Positions 8,870-18,008 of a stretch of DNA of 64,000 bases are shown in pieces. The translations under genes and the position numbers were made by a program. Source of the stretch: Paenibacillus sp. OK003. Its GTDB lineage: Bacteria; Bacillota; Bacilli; Paenibacillales; Paenibacillaceae. The notes under the pieces were generated by a model. The model saw only the letters and a program-made list of their open reading frames with translations. It searched no databases and was not told the origin of the DNA. The number at the start of each line of letters is the position of its first letter. Position 1 is the stretch's first letter. The DNA lies in NCBI RefSeq assembly GCF_900109515.1, contig NZ_FOBD01000008.1, positions 1 through 64,000 of the forward strand. The letters are read 5' to 3'.

Positions 8870-10223
8870 CCGTTACCCCCACCTTTCTCATTAAAGGTAA
8901 AGAGCTGTCTGTGATCCAATGGATTTGCACTCCTCGTTGATTGAGCTGTTCCAGTCTTTCATTGCCCATGTCACGAATGGTTTGATCTGTTGCAATGGAC
9001 TGTGCTGCTTCTGAAACTACAGTGGTATCAGAAGTCACATCACCTTGAGTTCCTCGATTCTGAGCCATATTGCTGCTGAGGGATTCCGCTCGCGATATAG
9101 GCGATGGGTCTTCTCCAGCCATGAACTCCGTTAACTGAACCTCTACCCTGTAACCCAACCCCATTGCACACAGTACCCAGTCCACCAAAGCGTCGTCCAT
9201 TTTACCGGTGAGAACCACAATTCGTGACCCGATCGCCATTCCATCCAACATCTCTGTGCGAAGCGACGGAGGTACAGCTTGAGCCGTGGCAATTCGTGCC
9301 TGCGCCAGCTTGTCTAACGCATGGTTTTCAGGAGAATGCAGGAGTTCTTGCTGCCATTTCTCCTGATGAGCAGATCCTGACCCACCGCCTTCCGTCCACA
9401 GATGATAAGGAATGTTGTCACGTTCAGCAGTCTGAATCCAACGGGCAGCAGCACGGACCGCACGTTCAAAAGCAGGTATATCCCTCTTCTCTGACTGCCG
9501 CACTTCATAACCGGATGCACCTTCATACACCAGTATGCCCAGCGAGACAGAATCGGAGGTTTCAGGCAAAAAAGTCTGAAGCTTACCCGTCTTGGCTGTG
9601 CTTTTCCAATGAACGCGCCCAAGGGGGTCTCCTTGCTGATATTCCCGGAACTCAGGACTGCGATTTCCCTGACTGCTTCTTCGCTCAGACAGTGCATCTT
9701 CACCCATTGCCGAGTTCTCTCCGTGATCATTCTCTCCCCAGTCCACTGCTTGAGGAACAACAATTAACGGGGTATGATTCACTGTCTCTGCGGAGGCCGT
9801 ATTCCATCCGAAAACATCACCCCAGTACACTCTGCCTGATTCCCATCTGTATACACCTCTGCGCAAACCCGATAATTCATATTGATACGTAAACTGGCGA
9901 CGTGTTCCCGGAAATAGTAATTTACGATGTACGCCAGCAGGTGTATTCTCACACAGAATGATCCACAACAGAGGAATCCGGCAGTCGAATGTCAATTCCA
10001 CTGCAACCCTCGTTCTTTCGCCTGCCACAATCCGATTCGCATGCATTTGCCGCCGAATGTTAATATTGCGCGGACCGAAAGCATGGATAATCAGTGAGCT
10101 TGCGAGCATCAAGGCGGCCATAATGGACAGAAATAGCGCGGCTTTGCCGCCATGCCATACATACAAAGAGGCAAACGCCAGGACCAGGACAGCACCCAAC
10201 ATCCGTTGACCGAGCGCAGTCAT
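8856..10223 (-). CDS. DUF58 domain protein
   Basis: A 455-residue protein with two membrane segments at the N-terminus (residues 8-50) and the DUF58 signature REYQQGDPLGRVHWKSTA at about residue 200, followed by a von Willebrand-A-like C-terminal region. DUF58 proteins are co-encoded with MoxR ATPases and are thought to be their clients or partners; function is not settled. The start at 10223 is chosen because its ATG overlaps the moxR stop as ATGA, the usual coupling signal; the frame remains open further upstream inside moxR. The stretch around residues 395-420 is low-complexity and acidic/Ser-Thr rich. Confidence 0.85.
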   Translation of the reverse strand: MTALGQRMLGAVLVLAFASLYVWHGGKAALFLSIMAALMLASSLIIHAFGPRNINIRRQMHANRIVAGERTRVAVELTFDCRIPLLWIILCENTPAGVHRKLLFPGTRRQFTYQYELSGLRRGVYRWESGRVYWGDVFGWNTASAETVNHTPLIVVPQAVDWGENDHGENSAMGEDALSERRSSQGNRSPEFREYQQGDPLGRVHWKSTAKTGKLQTFLPETSDSVSLGILVYEGASGYEVRQSEKRDIPAFERAVRAAARWIQTAERDNIPYHLWTEGGGSGSAHQEKWQQELLHSPENHALDKLAQARIATAQAVPPSLRTEMLDGMAIGSRIVVLTGKMDDALVDWVLCAMGLGYRVEVQLTEFMAGEDPSPISRAESLSSNMAQNRGTQGDVTSDTTVVSEAAQSIATDQTIRDMGNERLEQLNQRGVQIHWITDSSLPLMRKVGVTDVGA

Positions 10224-11209
10224 TGACGGCGTCCCCTTCCCTGTGCCGCCATCTGTACAGGTACAGGAACCGATGACAGAGCTTCCTGAATCAATTGCGC
10301 CTGTGCCCATATTTCGGCTCTGTTCGGGGCTTTCAATTGAACGCGATGGGAAAGGACCGGTATAGCCATCTCTTTTACATCATCGGGAATGACATAACTG
10401 CGTCCTTGGAGGTAAGCAAACGATTGTGCAGCAGCCATCCAGGCCAATGTTCCGCGCGGGCTGATTCCCAGTCTTACCGATGGGTGACTTCTTGAGGCAA
10501 CGGCTACAGCAACCAGATACTGTTTGACAACAGGATCCACATGTACATGTTTTACTTCACGCTGCATGGCTACAACTTCTTCAGCAAGCATGACAGGGCG
10601 AAGCTCATCAAGCAGTTCTCTGCTTTGCATCCGGGTTAACAGTTCGACTTCCTGCTCCGGATCAGGGTACCCCAGTCCAATCTTCATGAGAAAACGATCC
10701 AACTGCGCTTCAGGCAGACGATAGGTGCCCTCAAACTGCAACGGATTCTGCGTCGCCAGTAAAAAGAATGGGCGCGGCAAAGCATAGGTTGTGCCATCCA
10801 CCGTAATGCGTCGTTCCTCCATCGCTTCCAGAAGTGCCGATTGGGTACGGGGGGAAGCGCGATTGATTTCATCCGCCAGAACAATATTGGACATGACGGG
10901 TCCTGGCCGAAACTTGAATTCTCCCGTATGTGGATGATACATCGATGTGCCCGTCACATCTGCCGGCATCACGTCCGACGTGAACTGAATTCGTCCCATG
11001 GAGCAATCCAGTGCAGAAGCGACGGCGCGAACCAGCATCGTTTTTCCTGTACCCGGTACATCTTCCAGAAGTACATGACCTCCACTCAGCATTGCAGTTA
11101 ACACATAACGAATCTCTTGTTTTTTGCCAATGATCACACTTTCAACTCGCTTCATCACTCTATTCAGCAATTCTACGGCATGTTCATGTTCCATTCGGAT
11201 ATAAGACAT
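10220..11209 (-). CDS. MoxR-family AAA+ ATPase
   Basis: A cytosolic AAA+ ATPase of 329 residues, presumed chaperone. Walker A is EDVPGTGKT (about residue 52), Walker B LADEINRASPRTQSALLEAM (about 110), with sensor motif LLATQNP and the C-terminal lid domain RLGISPRGTLAWMAAAQ. Length is typical. The ATG at 11209 (MSYIRMEHEH) was chosen for the GGAG 10 nt upstream; an ATG at 11239 is in frame but lacks a better site. First gene of the operon with DUF58 and transglutaminase proteins. Confidence 0.9.
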   Translation of the reverse strand: MSYIRMEHEHAVELLNRVMKRVESVIIGKKQEIRYVLTAMLSGGHVLLEDVPGTGKTMLVRAVASALDCSMGRIQFTSDVMPADVTGTSMYHPHTGEFKFRPGPVMSNIVLADEINRASPRTQSALLEAMEERRITVDGTTYALPRPFFLLATQNPLQFEGTYRLPEAQLDRFLMKIGLGYPDPEQEVELLTRMQSRELLDELRPVMLAEEVVAMQREVKHVHVDPVVKQYLVAVAVASRSHPSVRLGISPRGTLAWMAAAQSFAYLQGRSYVIPDDVKEMAIPVLSHRVQLKAPNRAEIWAQAQLIQEALSSVPVPVQMAAQGRGRRQ

Positions 11210-11312
11210 TTCTCCTGATCTCCTTCCATCCATCGGCATTCCTGAACCATACTAATCTATGATTCAGTGTTGCCCGGAAGTAGAGAGAATAGTCCTGCAC
11301 GAACGACTTTAT

Positions 11313-12581
11313 TCAAATCAATTTATCCAAATACATGCTGTTCGCTGCTGCCAGAGGAATGCTGGCTTTAACCACCCATTCCTTTTCATTCGACTTTAAT
11401 GAATCAACGGTTACTCCCATATGCTCGATCAATTCACGCAGCGGAACCCAGATCGTTCCTCCCTGGCTCTGCACGACTCCCTCTGTCGTCCTGTCATTCA
11501 TCTGGTCTGCACGTTTCGTTGTCAGTTCTCCACTGATGCTGTCTGCATGGATGGTTCGGTCTTTCCATATGGCTGTAGCTGTCCGGGTCTCTGCATTCCA
11601 GCGAGCGCTGCCACCGAACTTTTTCATAAAGGTCCGCAAAGGCACCATGATCCGCTGATCTTCCACGCGAAACTCCCCTTGCTTCAATGTGGCTGCTGCC
11701 AAGCCAATTTCCACCTTCAGTTCCTTGCCAGCCAACCACAGGTTGCTGTTCTCCTGTACATTTTCTGCGACCCATTCCTTACCCGGGGCTTTGCGAGACT
11801 TGGTTTTACCATTGGACTCAATTCGGAATTGAACAGGCTCATCCGAGGCCTTCATCGTGTCAAAACGAAAACCCTGATCGCGGTAATACTTGATAATGCC
11901 AGATAGTGCTTTTACCGTCTCGGCATGAGCGCCTCCATCATGCATCAGTACAATGACCGAACTTGCCCCGGCAGGCGCCTTGGTCGCATTGCGTAAGATT
12001 TCTTTGGCCGGAACACCCTTCCGTTTGGAATCACCACTATCTACGTTCCAGTCCATGACGGTGTACCCGCCCAATTTCAGCAGATCAAAATAACTCTGGT
12101 CAAAATGTCCGTAGGTACCGCCCGGTGCCCGGACCAGATTCGGCCGAAATCCGGTAATTCGCTCGACTATTGCTTCTGTCTGTTTGATCTGCTTCCAGAA
12201 CACTTTGAAATCACTGTACAGCTGTTCATAATTATGATTAAACGTATGATTGCCCAAAGCATGTCCATCTTCCACAACCGCACGGATCATCTCAGGATAA
12301 CGTTCTGCCTGCTCACCAAGCACAAAAAATGTAGCCAAAACCTGCTCCTTGCGCAAAATATCCAATACTTCACGGGTATGCTTACCCGGTCCATCGTCAA
12401 AACTCAAATAGACTACCTTGTTTTGGAGATTCTCATTTTTGGAGGCCGGCGCATTAGAGCCCGATATAGAAGATGCGTGAGTTGTGCCTGCATATGCAGC
12501 AAATACACACAGCAGTATCACAATGCGAAGGATAAGCACAGACCATTTTCCAGATAAAAATGTATGTATTGGTGTTACCAT
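11313..12581 (-). CDS. secreted polysaccharide deacetylase with stalk domain
   Basis: A 422-residue exported enzyme likely to remove acetyl groups from a cell-wall or exopolysaccharide N-acetylglucosamine residue. The signal sequence occupies residues 1-37. The NodB domain (about 55-235) shows all motifs: LSFDDGPG (Asp pair), HTFNH (metal histidines), RAPGG, DWNVDSGD and LMHDGG. The C-terminal part (about 275-400) is a copper-amine-oxidase-N-like stalk domain (VEDQRIMVPLRTFMKKFGG, GGTIWVPLRELIEHMG), a common cell-surface module in Paenibacillus. The ATG at 12581 follows GGAGG by 11 nt. No clear terminator is seen before moxR downstream. Confidence 0.9.
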   Translation of the reverse strand: MVTPIHTFLSGKWSVLILRIVILLCVFAAYAGTTHASSISGSNAPASKNENLQNKVVYLSFDDGPGKHTREVLDILRKEQVLATFFVLGEQAERYPEMIRAVVEDGHALGNHTFNHNYEQLYSDFKVFWKQIKQTEAIVERITGFRPNLVRAPGGTYGHFDQSYFDLLKLGGYTVMDWNVDSGDSKRKGVPAKEILRNATKAPAGASSVIVLMHDGGAHAETVKALSGIIKYYRDQGFRFDTMKASDEPVQFRIESNGKTKSRKAPGKEWVAENVQENSNLWLAGKELKVEIGLAAATLKQGEFRVEDQRIMVPLRTFMKKFGGSARWNAETRTATAIWKDRTIHADSISGELTTKRADQMNDRTTEGVVQSQGGTIWVPLRELIEHMGVTVDSLKSNEKEWVVKASIPLAAANSMYLDKLI

Positions 12582-12826
12582 GTACGAATCAACCTCCAAC
12601 GTCTCTAGTGAATTTGCTGATAGACTTCAGCAGATTTGTTAGAATTATATGGAGGAAGCGCTGAAAAAAGACGCGATTTTGTTTTATAATTTTTCACAAT
12701 TTGGGATGGCTCGTGATTGATTCTTCGCTTCGGATTAGGTAGCATAATGGACAGGTAGGATCGTGAACAAAACGCCTTGGAGAGTACGTATCTCCTCCCA
12801 CCCTGTCTGCAGGAGAGTGAAGTCTA

Positions 12827-13471
12827 TTGGAATTGCTTGAGAAGGTCCAGCATCTGTTTGGATCCTACGGATACAGCGTTTTGTTTTTTGGCTTATTGCT
12901 GGAATTCATCGCCCTTCCCTTCCCGGGAGAAACGACGATGGCCTATGCAGGGTTTCTGTCCTACAAGGGACATCTGGACTTCGGAATACTGGCCATCCTT
13001 GCTTTTCTGGGAACAACGATCGGCATGACGATTACTTATTTTATAGGGGCCAAAGCAGGTCTGCCGTTCATTACACGATATGGCAAATGGTTTCTGATGA
13101 AACAGGACAAGCTGGATAAAACGCAAAAGTGGTTTGCCAAGTACGGCAATGCCCTGATTTTCATCGGTTATTTCATTCCGGGAGTGAGACATTTCACCGG
13201 ATATTTCGCGGGTATAGCCGCTGTTCCCTTTCGCAAATTCGCTCTCTATGCCTATTCAGGCGCACTGTTCTGGGTCATGCTGTTCCTGGGCATCGGTAAA
13301 ATATTTGGACCTCAATGGAACGCAGTGTTCCAGCTTGCTCATCAATATGCACCTTATATCGTGGCGGGTATTGGACTACTGTTAATTGCAGCCGTCCTGT
13401 ACCGATATCGAAAAGCGTGGGCAGCCCGATCGTTACGCAAGCCTGCCGCGATTCGGCAAAGACAAAAATAA
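12827..13471 (+). CDS. DedA family membrane protein
   Basis: A 214-residue membrane protein of the DedA/SNARE-associated family, several members of which flip lipid carriers or support membrane potential homeostasis. It has the family motif F.ALPFPGETTMAYAG (about residue 28), the second-half motif FIPGVRHFTGYFAG (about 118) with the conserved Arg and Pro, and about five hydrophobic segments. It starts with TTG at 12827 behind GGAG; no ATG is available before the first conserved motif. It stands alone with its own terminator. Confidence 0.85.
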   Translation: MELLEKVQHLFGSYGYSVLFFGLLLEFIALPFPGETTMAYAGFLSYKGHLDFGILAILAFLGTTIGMTITYFIGAKAGLPFITRYGKWFLMKQDKLDKTQKWFAKYGNALIFIGYFIPGVRHFTGYFAGIAAVPFRKFALYAYSGALFWVMLFLGIGKIFGPQWNAVFQLAHQYAPYIVAGIGLLLIAAVLYRYRKAWAARSLRKPAAIRQRQK

Positions 13472-13497
13472 ACGATAATTACTCACATATCATAGTA

Positions 13498-13526
13498 AGG
13501 AGCTGCATATTGTGGCTCCTTTTTTT
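13498..13526 (+). terminator. terminator of the DedA gene
   Basis: Arms AGGAGC (13498-13503) and GCTCCT (13515-13520), 11-nt loop, followed by seven T's on the plus strand. Confidence 0.85.
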
Positions 13527-14836
13527 CATGTTCTTTTGCTGGTACGTCTAATCCTAAAAGCCTCACGCGCCCTTAGCCATCCATAGGTTGTAAGCAAAAC
13601 AGCAATACCCGCAAAACCCAAACCACCTGCGAAACCAAGTTTCCGTGGTTCCACTACTTCCAATAACAAACCCGCGCCAAACATGGACAACCCCAGCATG
13701 CTGCTACTACAAGCCGTTACCAAACCATAGATGAGCCCTCGATATTTCTCAGGTGTTTCACGCATTAGAAGTGTATCCAGACAAGCATTTCCTACCCCTG
13801 ACATAAGGGCCAACAGAATATAGATCAGCACTGCGATCACTGGCAGAGTCGCCATACTAAGCAGCATAAGCAATCCCCCTTCCACGAGCAGACATATTAC
13901 TATTCCTGGAAGCAGCCAATGCTGAAAATAACGAGAGCACCAGTTGCTTAATACCAGTCCCGTCCCAAGCGCCGCATAGAACAGACCTACACCCCAATCC
14001 CCAAGGGCAAACACTTCAATTGCATATACGCTGATCAATACATTGTCGATCCCGTTGATGACTGGTACCCATAACTCGAACAGGATGATGATCTGTAATG
14101 CTACAGAGGATCGAACCAGCCTCCATATTACCGAAGGAACATAAACTGCACCATTAGCGCGAGTAAACACTGAAGGATTACCAGAAGCTGAAACGGCTGA
14201 GCTCTCCACATTTTCAAGCGATCTCCCATTTGATTCAGTACCTACTCCCGATGGAAACGAGACTTTTCGAATCAAAACAGCAGCCATCAGAAAACACAGT
14301 GCATTGGTAATAAACGCAGCCTGCGGCCCCATCAATGATGAGGTGATCCCTCCAAGAAAGGCACCTACGATCAGCACCGTACCGTTCATGACCTGTTCAA
14401 GTCCGTTAATTTGGAGCAAATGTTCCGGCTGAACAAGCACTGGTATGCCTGATTTGCGGACCGGCGCATAGAGAGCCTCAGCGCAGGCTAGTAAAGTACT
14501 CGCTGTATATAGAATCCACAAATCATCTGCACTGTTTATGAGTAAATAGCTCAGAGCAAGAGGCACCCTGATCAGATTGGTAAGCAGCATAATCTTTCGC
14601 CGTGAGAAGCGCATGGTTAACATACCACCTGCCGGGGCAAGCAACAGGAATGGTAGTACACGAAGACCAAGGGCTAGTCCTACGGCAACCCCTGATCCTG
14701 TTGTGCTGAGAATTAACGAAAGCATGGCTACCTGGCAAAAACGGTCACCTATGCCGTTCACTAATCCCGCGACAAAGAACTTGCGGTACTCCGATTCTTT
14801 TTGTAGCAGAATCAGAATGGAAGAACTAAACAACAT
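13526..14836 (-). CDS. MFS transporter, probable drug exporter
   Basis: A 436-residue protein with about 12 membrane segments of the major facilitator superfamily. The NGIGDRFCQVAMLSL start and the loop motif GGMLTMRFSRRKIML between segments 2 and 3 match the NreB/MefA-like (MFS_3) exporters of Firmicutes. A hydrophilic linker around residues 190-235 separates the halves. The ATG at 14836 follows AGAGGA by 6 nt. The promoter region carries three spaced TCTAAT units, so a dedicated repressor is likely, but none is encoded next to it. Substrate unknown. Confidence 0.8.
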   Translation of the reverse strand: MLFSSSILILLQKESEYRKFFVAGLVNGIGDRFCQVAMLSLILSTTGSGVAVGLALGLRVLPFLLLAPAGGMLTMRFSRRKIMLLTNLIRVPLALSYLLINSADDLWILYTASTLLACAEALYAPVRKSGIPVLVQPEHLLQINGLEQVMNGTVLIVGAFLGGITSSLMGPQAAFITNALCFLMAAVLIRKVSFPSGVGTESNGRSLENVESSAVSASGNPSVFTRANGAVYVPSVIWRLVRSSVALQIIILFELWVPVINGIDNVLISVYAIEVFALGDWGVGLFYAALGTGLVLSNWCSRYFQHWLLPGIVICLLVEGGLLMLLSMATLPVIAVLIYILLALMSGVGNACLDTLLMRETPEKYRGLIYGLVTACSSSMLGLSMFGAGLLLEVVEPRKLGFAGGLGFAGIAVLLTTYGWLRAREAFRIRRTSKRT

Positions 14837-14850
14837 GACAAATCCTCTTC

Positions 14851-14890
14851 TCTAATATTAGATATAAATCTAATTAGATAATATTCTAAT
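14851..14890 (-). promoter_or_regulatory. clustered inverted repeats in the MFS promoter (candidate operator)
   Basis: TCTAATATTAGA (14851-14862) and TCTAATTAGA (14869-14878) are perfect palindromes; a third TCTAAT lies at 14885-14890. Adjacent half-sites also form ATTAGAT-4-ATCTAAT (14857-14874) and ATTAGA-6-TCTAAT (14873-14890). The array sits 15-55 bp upstream of the MFS start codon, where a repressor would block transcription. Confidence 0.6.
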
Positions 14891-15012
14891 ATAAAAGGAA
14901 TGACAATGATCTTTTTTTTATTTTGTGGGATATTCAATAACACTTTTGTGATAATCCTGATTCATCCAGGTCATACTAATTTGCAAATATAGGGTGTATA
15001 AGGGGTGAAGGA

Positions 15013-16524
15013 ATGAGTACAGCATCGCAGAGCAGTCAGGATCAGAGAATATCTCCGAATCTTAAGGAAAATATAGATTACTGCAACAAAGTGATGGGGA
15101 ATAGCAAAGACTTGATGGTTCGTCCACTGCAATGTCTGCACAAATGGCCTTCTGTCATGTTGTACATCGATGGAATGGTGGATGTACAGATCATCAATCA
15201 TTCCATCCTGGAATCCTTGTTACAAACCCGAGAGATACCTGAATTTTCGGAAGATAATGAACATCTGATCTACCTCCAGAATGACGTGCTGACGGCCAGC
15301 AATGTGATATTAATCAATGAGATGAAAGACGTTCTTGATGCCCTTCTGGCGGGCTTTGCCGTAGTGCTCCTAGAAGGTTCCAATCAGGGCCTGAAAATTG
15401 CAGCAGCAGGATGGGAAGATCGTGCTGTCGGTGAACCGATCTCCCAGACGGTTGTTCGAGGACCCATGGAAGGCTTTAATGAAAATTTGCGTACAAATAC
15501 AGGGTTAATCCGCAAACGAATTCGAGACCCTCATCTCTGGATTGAGGAAAGGGAGATTGGCCGAGTCACGAACACCAGGATAGCCGTGGTATACCTGGAG
15601 CATATTGTCGATCAAGAGGTTGTCAAAGAACTGCGGCGCAGGCTTGATGAGATTGACATTGACGCTATTCTGGAAAGCGGATATATCGAGGAGCTCGTAC
15701 AGGACAAAACAGGTACGATCTTCCCTACGGTGTATAACAGTGAGCGACCAGACACCGTATGCGCTGCACTGCTAGAGGGTAGGGTTGCGATCATTGTAGA
15801 CGGCACGCCTTTCGTACTGCTTGTCCCAGCCTTGTTTGTCCATTTCTTTCAGTCTCCCGAGGATTACTACCAACGAGCCGATATTAGCTCATTGATTCGA
15901 ATGATTCGTTATCTGGCTTTCTTTATCGCGCTGCTCGCTCCATCCTTCTATATTGCCATTACTACCTTTCACCAGGAGATGCTGCCTACCAACCTGCTTA
16001 TCAGTTTGGCAGCACAGCGTGAAGGTGTTCCATTCCCGGCATTCATTGAAGCCATCTTAATGGAGCTGACCTATGAAATTTTGCGGGAAGCCGGCATCCG
16101 GATTCCAAAGACCGTCGGTCAGGCCGTCTCCATCGTAGGTACCCTTGTTATTGGTCAGGCTGCAGTAGATGCAGGCGTTGTATCGGCTGCCATGGTTATT
16201 ATCGTATCCATTACAGCGATATCCAGTTATGTTATTCCGGAAAATGGACTCTCCATTTCTGTACGTATTCTGCGATTTGTTTTGATGATTCTGGCTGCTG
16301 CCTTCGGTTTCTACGGGATTCTGATGGTTCTACTGATTACGGTCACCCATCTATGCAGTTTAAGATCTTTTGGTGTGTCTTACATGTCCCCGTTCGCACC
16401 TTACATCGGGAAGGATCTCAAAGATACCATTTTCCGCTTGCCTTGGACCCGGATGAAAACTCGTCCGCTCTCTACTGGAACTGCGAACGAAACCAGACAG
16501 GCGAACAAAAAAACGAAGCGATAA
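15013..16524 (+). CDS. spore germinant receptor A subunit (GerA family)
   Basis: A 503-residue inner-membrane protein of spores, A subunit of a GerA-type nutrient receptor. The hydrophilic N-terminal half (to about 290) has the family pattern LYIDGMVD, GPMEGFNENLRTNTGLIRKRI and TIFPTVYNSERPD; the C-terminal half has about five membrane segments with PFPAFIEAILMELTYEILREAG and the final YMSPFAPYIGKDLKD. The ATG at 15013 follows GGTGAAGGA. First gene of a five-gene operon (A, C, D-like, B, B). In the family, such operons are transcribed in the forespore by sigma-G; I did not identify that promoter. Confidence 0.93.
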   Translation: MSTASQSSQDQRISPNLKENIDYCNKVMGNSKDLMVRPLQCLHKWPSVMLYIDGMVDVQIINHSILESLLQTREIPEFSEDNEHLIYLQNDVLTASNVILINEMKDVLDALLAGFAVVLLEGSNQGLKIAAAGWEDRAVGEPISQTVVRGPMEGFNENLRTNTGLIRKRIRDPHLWIEEREIGRVTNTRIAVVYLEHIVDQEVVKELRRRLDEIDIDAILESGYIEELVQDKTGTIFPTVYNSERPDTVCAALLEGRVAIIVDGTPFVLLVPALFVHFFQSPEDYYQRADISSLIRMIRYLAFFIALLAPSFYIAITTFHQEMLPTNLLISLAAQREGVPFPAFIEAILMELTYEILREAGIRIPKTVGQAVSIVGTLVIGQAAVDAGVVSAAMVIIVSITAISSYVIPENGLSISVRILRFVLMILAAAFGFYGILMVLLITVTHLCSLRSFGVSYMSPFAPYIGKDLKDTIFRLPWTRMKTRPLSTGTANETRQANKKTKR

Positions 16525-16542
16525 TCGGTAAGGAGAACGCGT

Positions 16543-17745
16543 ATGAACAAATGGATCCAATTAATACTATCTTTTGCCGTTCTGCTCCCTCTCCTTACCG
16601 GATGCTGGGATCGCCAGGAACTCAATGAACTCGGCATTATGCTGGGACTGGGTGTGGACAAGGATGGCGACATGATCAAGGTGAGTGCCCAGGTTGTTGT
16701 TCCCAATGAAGTATCTTCCAAGTCAGGGGGAGGTAAAGGGACGCCTGTGACTCAATATCAGGCTTCTGCCCCGACACTGTTTGAAGCTATTCAGAAGCTG
16801 ACAGAGTCAAGCCCCCGGCGCATTTTCATGGCGCATATCCGGGTGATGGTCATTGGCGAGGAGTATGCCCGCAAAGTGGGCATTTATGATATCACAGAAG
16901 CATTAATGCGCGAACCTACGGTTCGTCCTGACTATTACGTCATGGTTGCACGAAATACAACGGCGTCCAAAGTACTTGACGTGTTAACACCTCTCGAGAA
17001 CATACCTGCCGAGAAGATGTTTAATTCACTGGATGTCTCCACCAAAACGTGGTCACCTACAACAACCGTAACCGGAGATCAATTAATGGAGTATATTTTG
17101 GCTCCAGGAATACAGCCTGTAATTACCGGTGTGGAGGTTGTTGGTCAATCTGAGAAAAGTGGAAGTCAAGCTAACATTGGGACGATTAAGGCTCCTGCCA
17201 GTCTCAACTCAACCGGATTGTCCGTATTCAAGGGAGACAAGCTGGTTGGCTGGCTAACGGAGGATGAATCCAAAGGATATAACTATATTCGAAACAATGT
17301 GGTATCCACCATTGGTCATCTTCCTTGCCGAAAAGGAGGTTACGTGACATTTAAAACACTTCGTACTACGACAAAAAGAAAAGCAAAAGTTGTTGCAGGG
17401 CGCCCTGTAATCAACATCGACATCAAAAATGTAGGATCCATAGGGGCCGTGGAATGTGGAGTCAAAATCGGCTCAATGAAAGTACTCAAGGAACTGGAAC
17501 GGGACAGTGAAGAACGGCTTGTAGATCTGATGCAAGAATCCATCAAGTCGGTACAGCGCAAGTTTCACGTCGATATTTTTGGATTCGGGCAAGAGGTCTA
17601 TCACGCCGATCCTAAGTTCTTTAAAAAGGTGGAGAAGGATTGGGATCGTTATTTGGAAAATATAGATGTCCATTACGATATCAATGTACAAATCAAACGT
17701 GTAGGGACGCTGGATGATTCGTTCAAAGATCAAATTAGGGAGTGA
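16543..17745 (+). CDS. spore germinant receptor C subunit (GerC lipoprotein)
   Basis: A 400-residue lipoprotein, C subunit of the receptor. The signal peptide ends in the lipobox LLTGC (Cys about residue 21) followed by WDRQELNELGIMLGLGVDKD, the near-invariant start of mature Ger(x)C proteins. It continues with EAIQKLTESSPRRIFMAHIR and the C-terminal DIFGFGQEVYHADPKFFKKV typical of the family. Expected on the outer face of the spore inner membrane, bound to A and B subunits. It starts 18 nt after the A gene and overlaps the next gene by 4 nt (GTGA). Confidence 0.93.
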   Translation: MNKWIQLILSFAVLLPLLTGCWDRQELNELGIMLGLGVDKDGDMIKVSAQVVVPNEVSSKSGGGKGTPVTQYQASAPTLFEAIQKLTESSPRRIFMAHIRVMVIGEEYARKVGIYDITEALMREPTVRPDYYVMVARNTTASKVLDVLTPLENIPAEKMFNSLDVSTKTWSPTTTVTGDQLMEYILAPGIQPVITGVEVVGQSEKSGSQANIGTIKAPASLNSTGLSVFKGDKLVGWLTEDESKGYNYIRNNVVSTIGHLPCRKGGYVTFKTLRTTTKRKAKVVAGRPVINIDIKNVGSIGAVECGVKIGSMKVLKELERDSEERLVDLMQESIKSVQRKFHVDIFGFGQEVYHADPKFFKKVEKDWDRYLENIDVHYDINVQIKRVGTLDDSFKDQIRE

Positions 17746-17987
17746 GACAGGTGTTACTTACACTTAGTGTCATTGTGACCGCAGGGCTCATTGGGTGGTT
17801 CGATCTGCCTGGGCTCATACGTCGCAAGGAATGGAAAGAAACCGCTGTTTACAGTGTCTTGCTGATCCTGGCTACTTTTCTAGGTGTATTTGCGGCAAAC
17901 CTGTGGGAGATCCCCAGTCCACTTTATCTCATCATATGGATCTATGAACCTGTAAATCAATTTCTGGCACACTTGACTGGAACTTAG
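17742..17987 (+). CDS. small two-helix membrane protein, probable germinant receptor D subunit
   Basis: An 81-residue protein starting with GTG that overlaps the stop codon of the C-subunit gene (GTGA). Two hydrophobic stretches (about residues 3-22 and 35-55) are separated by the charged linker LIRRKEWKE. Some Bacillales receptor operons carry an extra D gene for a 65-80 residue protein with two membrane segments that modulates receptor function; size, topology and location match. Identity is by context, not by a sequence signature I can name. Confidence 0.75.
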   Translation: MRQVLLTLSVIVTAGLIGWFDLPGLIRRKEWKETAVYSVLLILATFLGVFAANLWEIPSPLYLIIWIYEPVNQFLAHLTGT

Positions 17988-18008
17988 GATAAAGAAGGAG
18001 GGGACATT

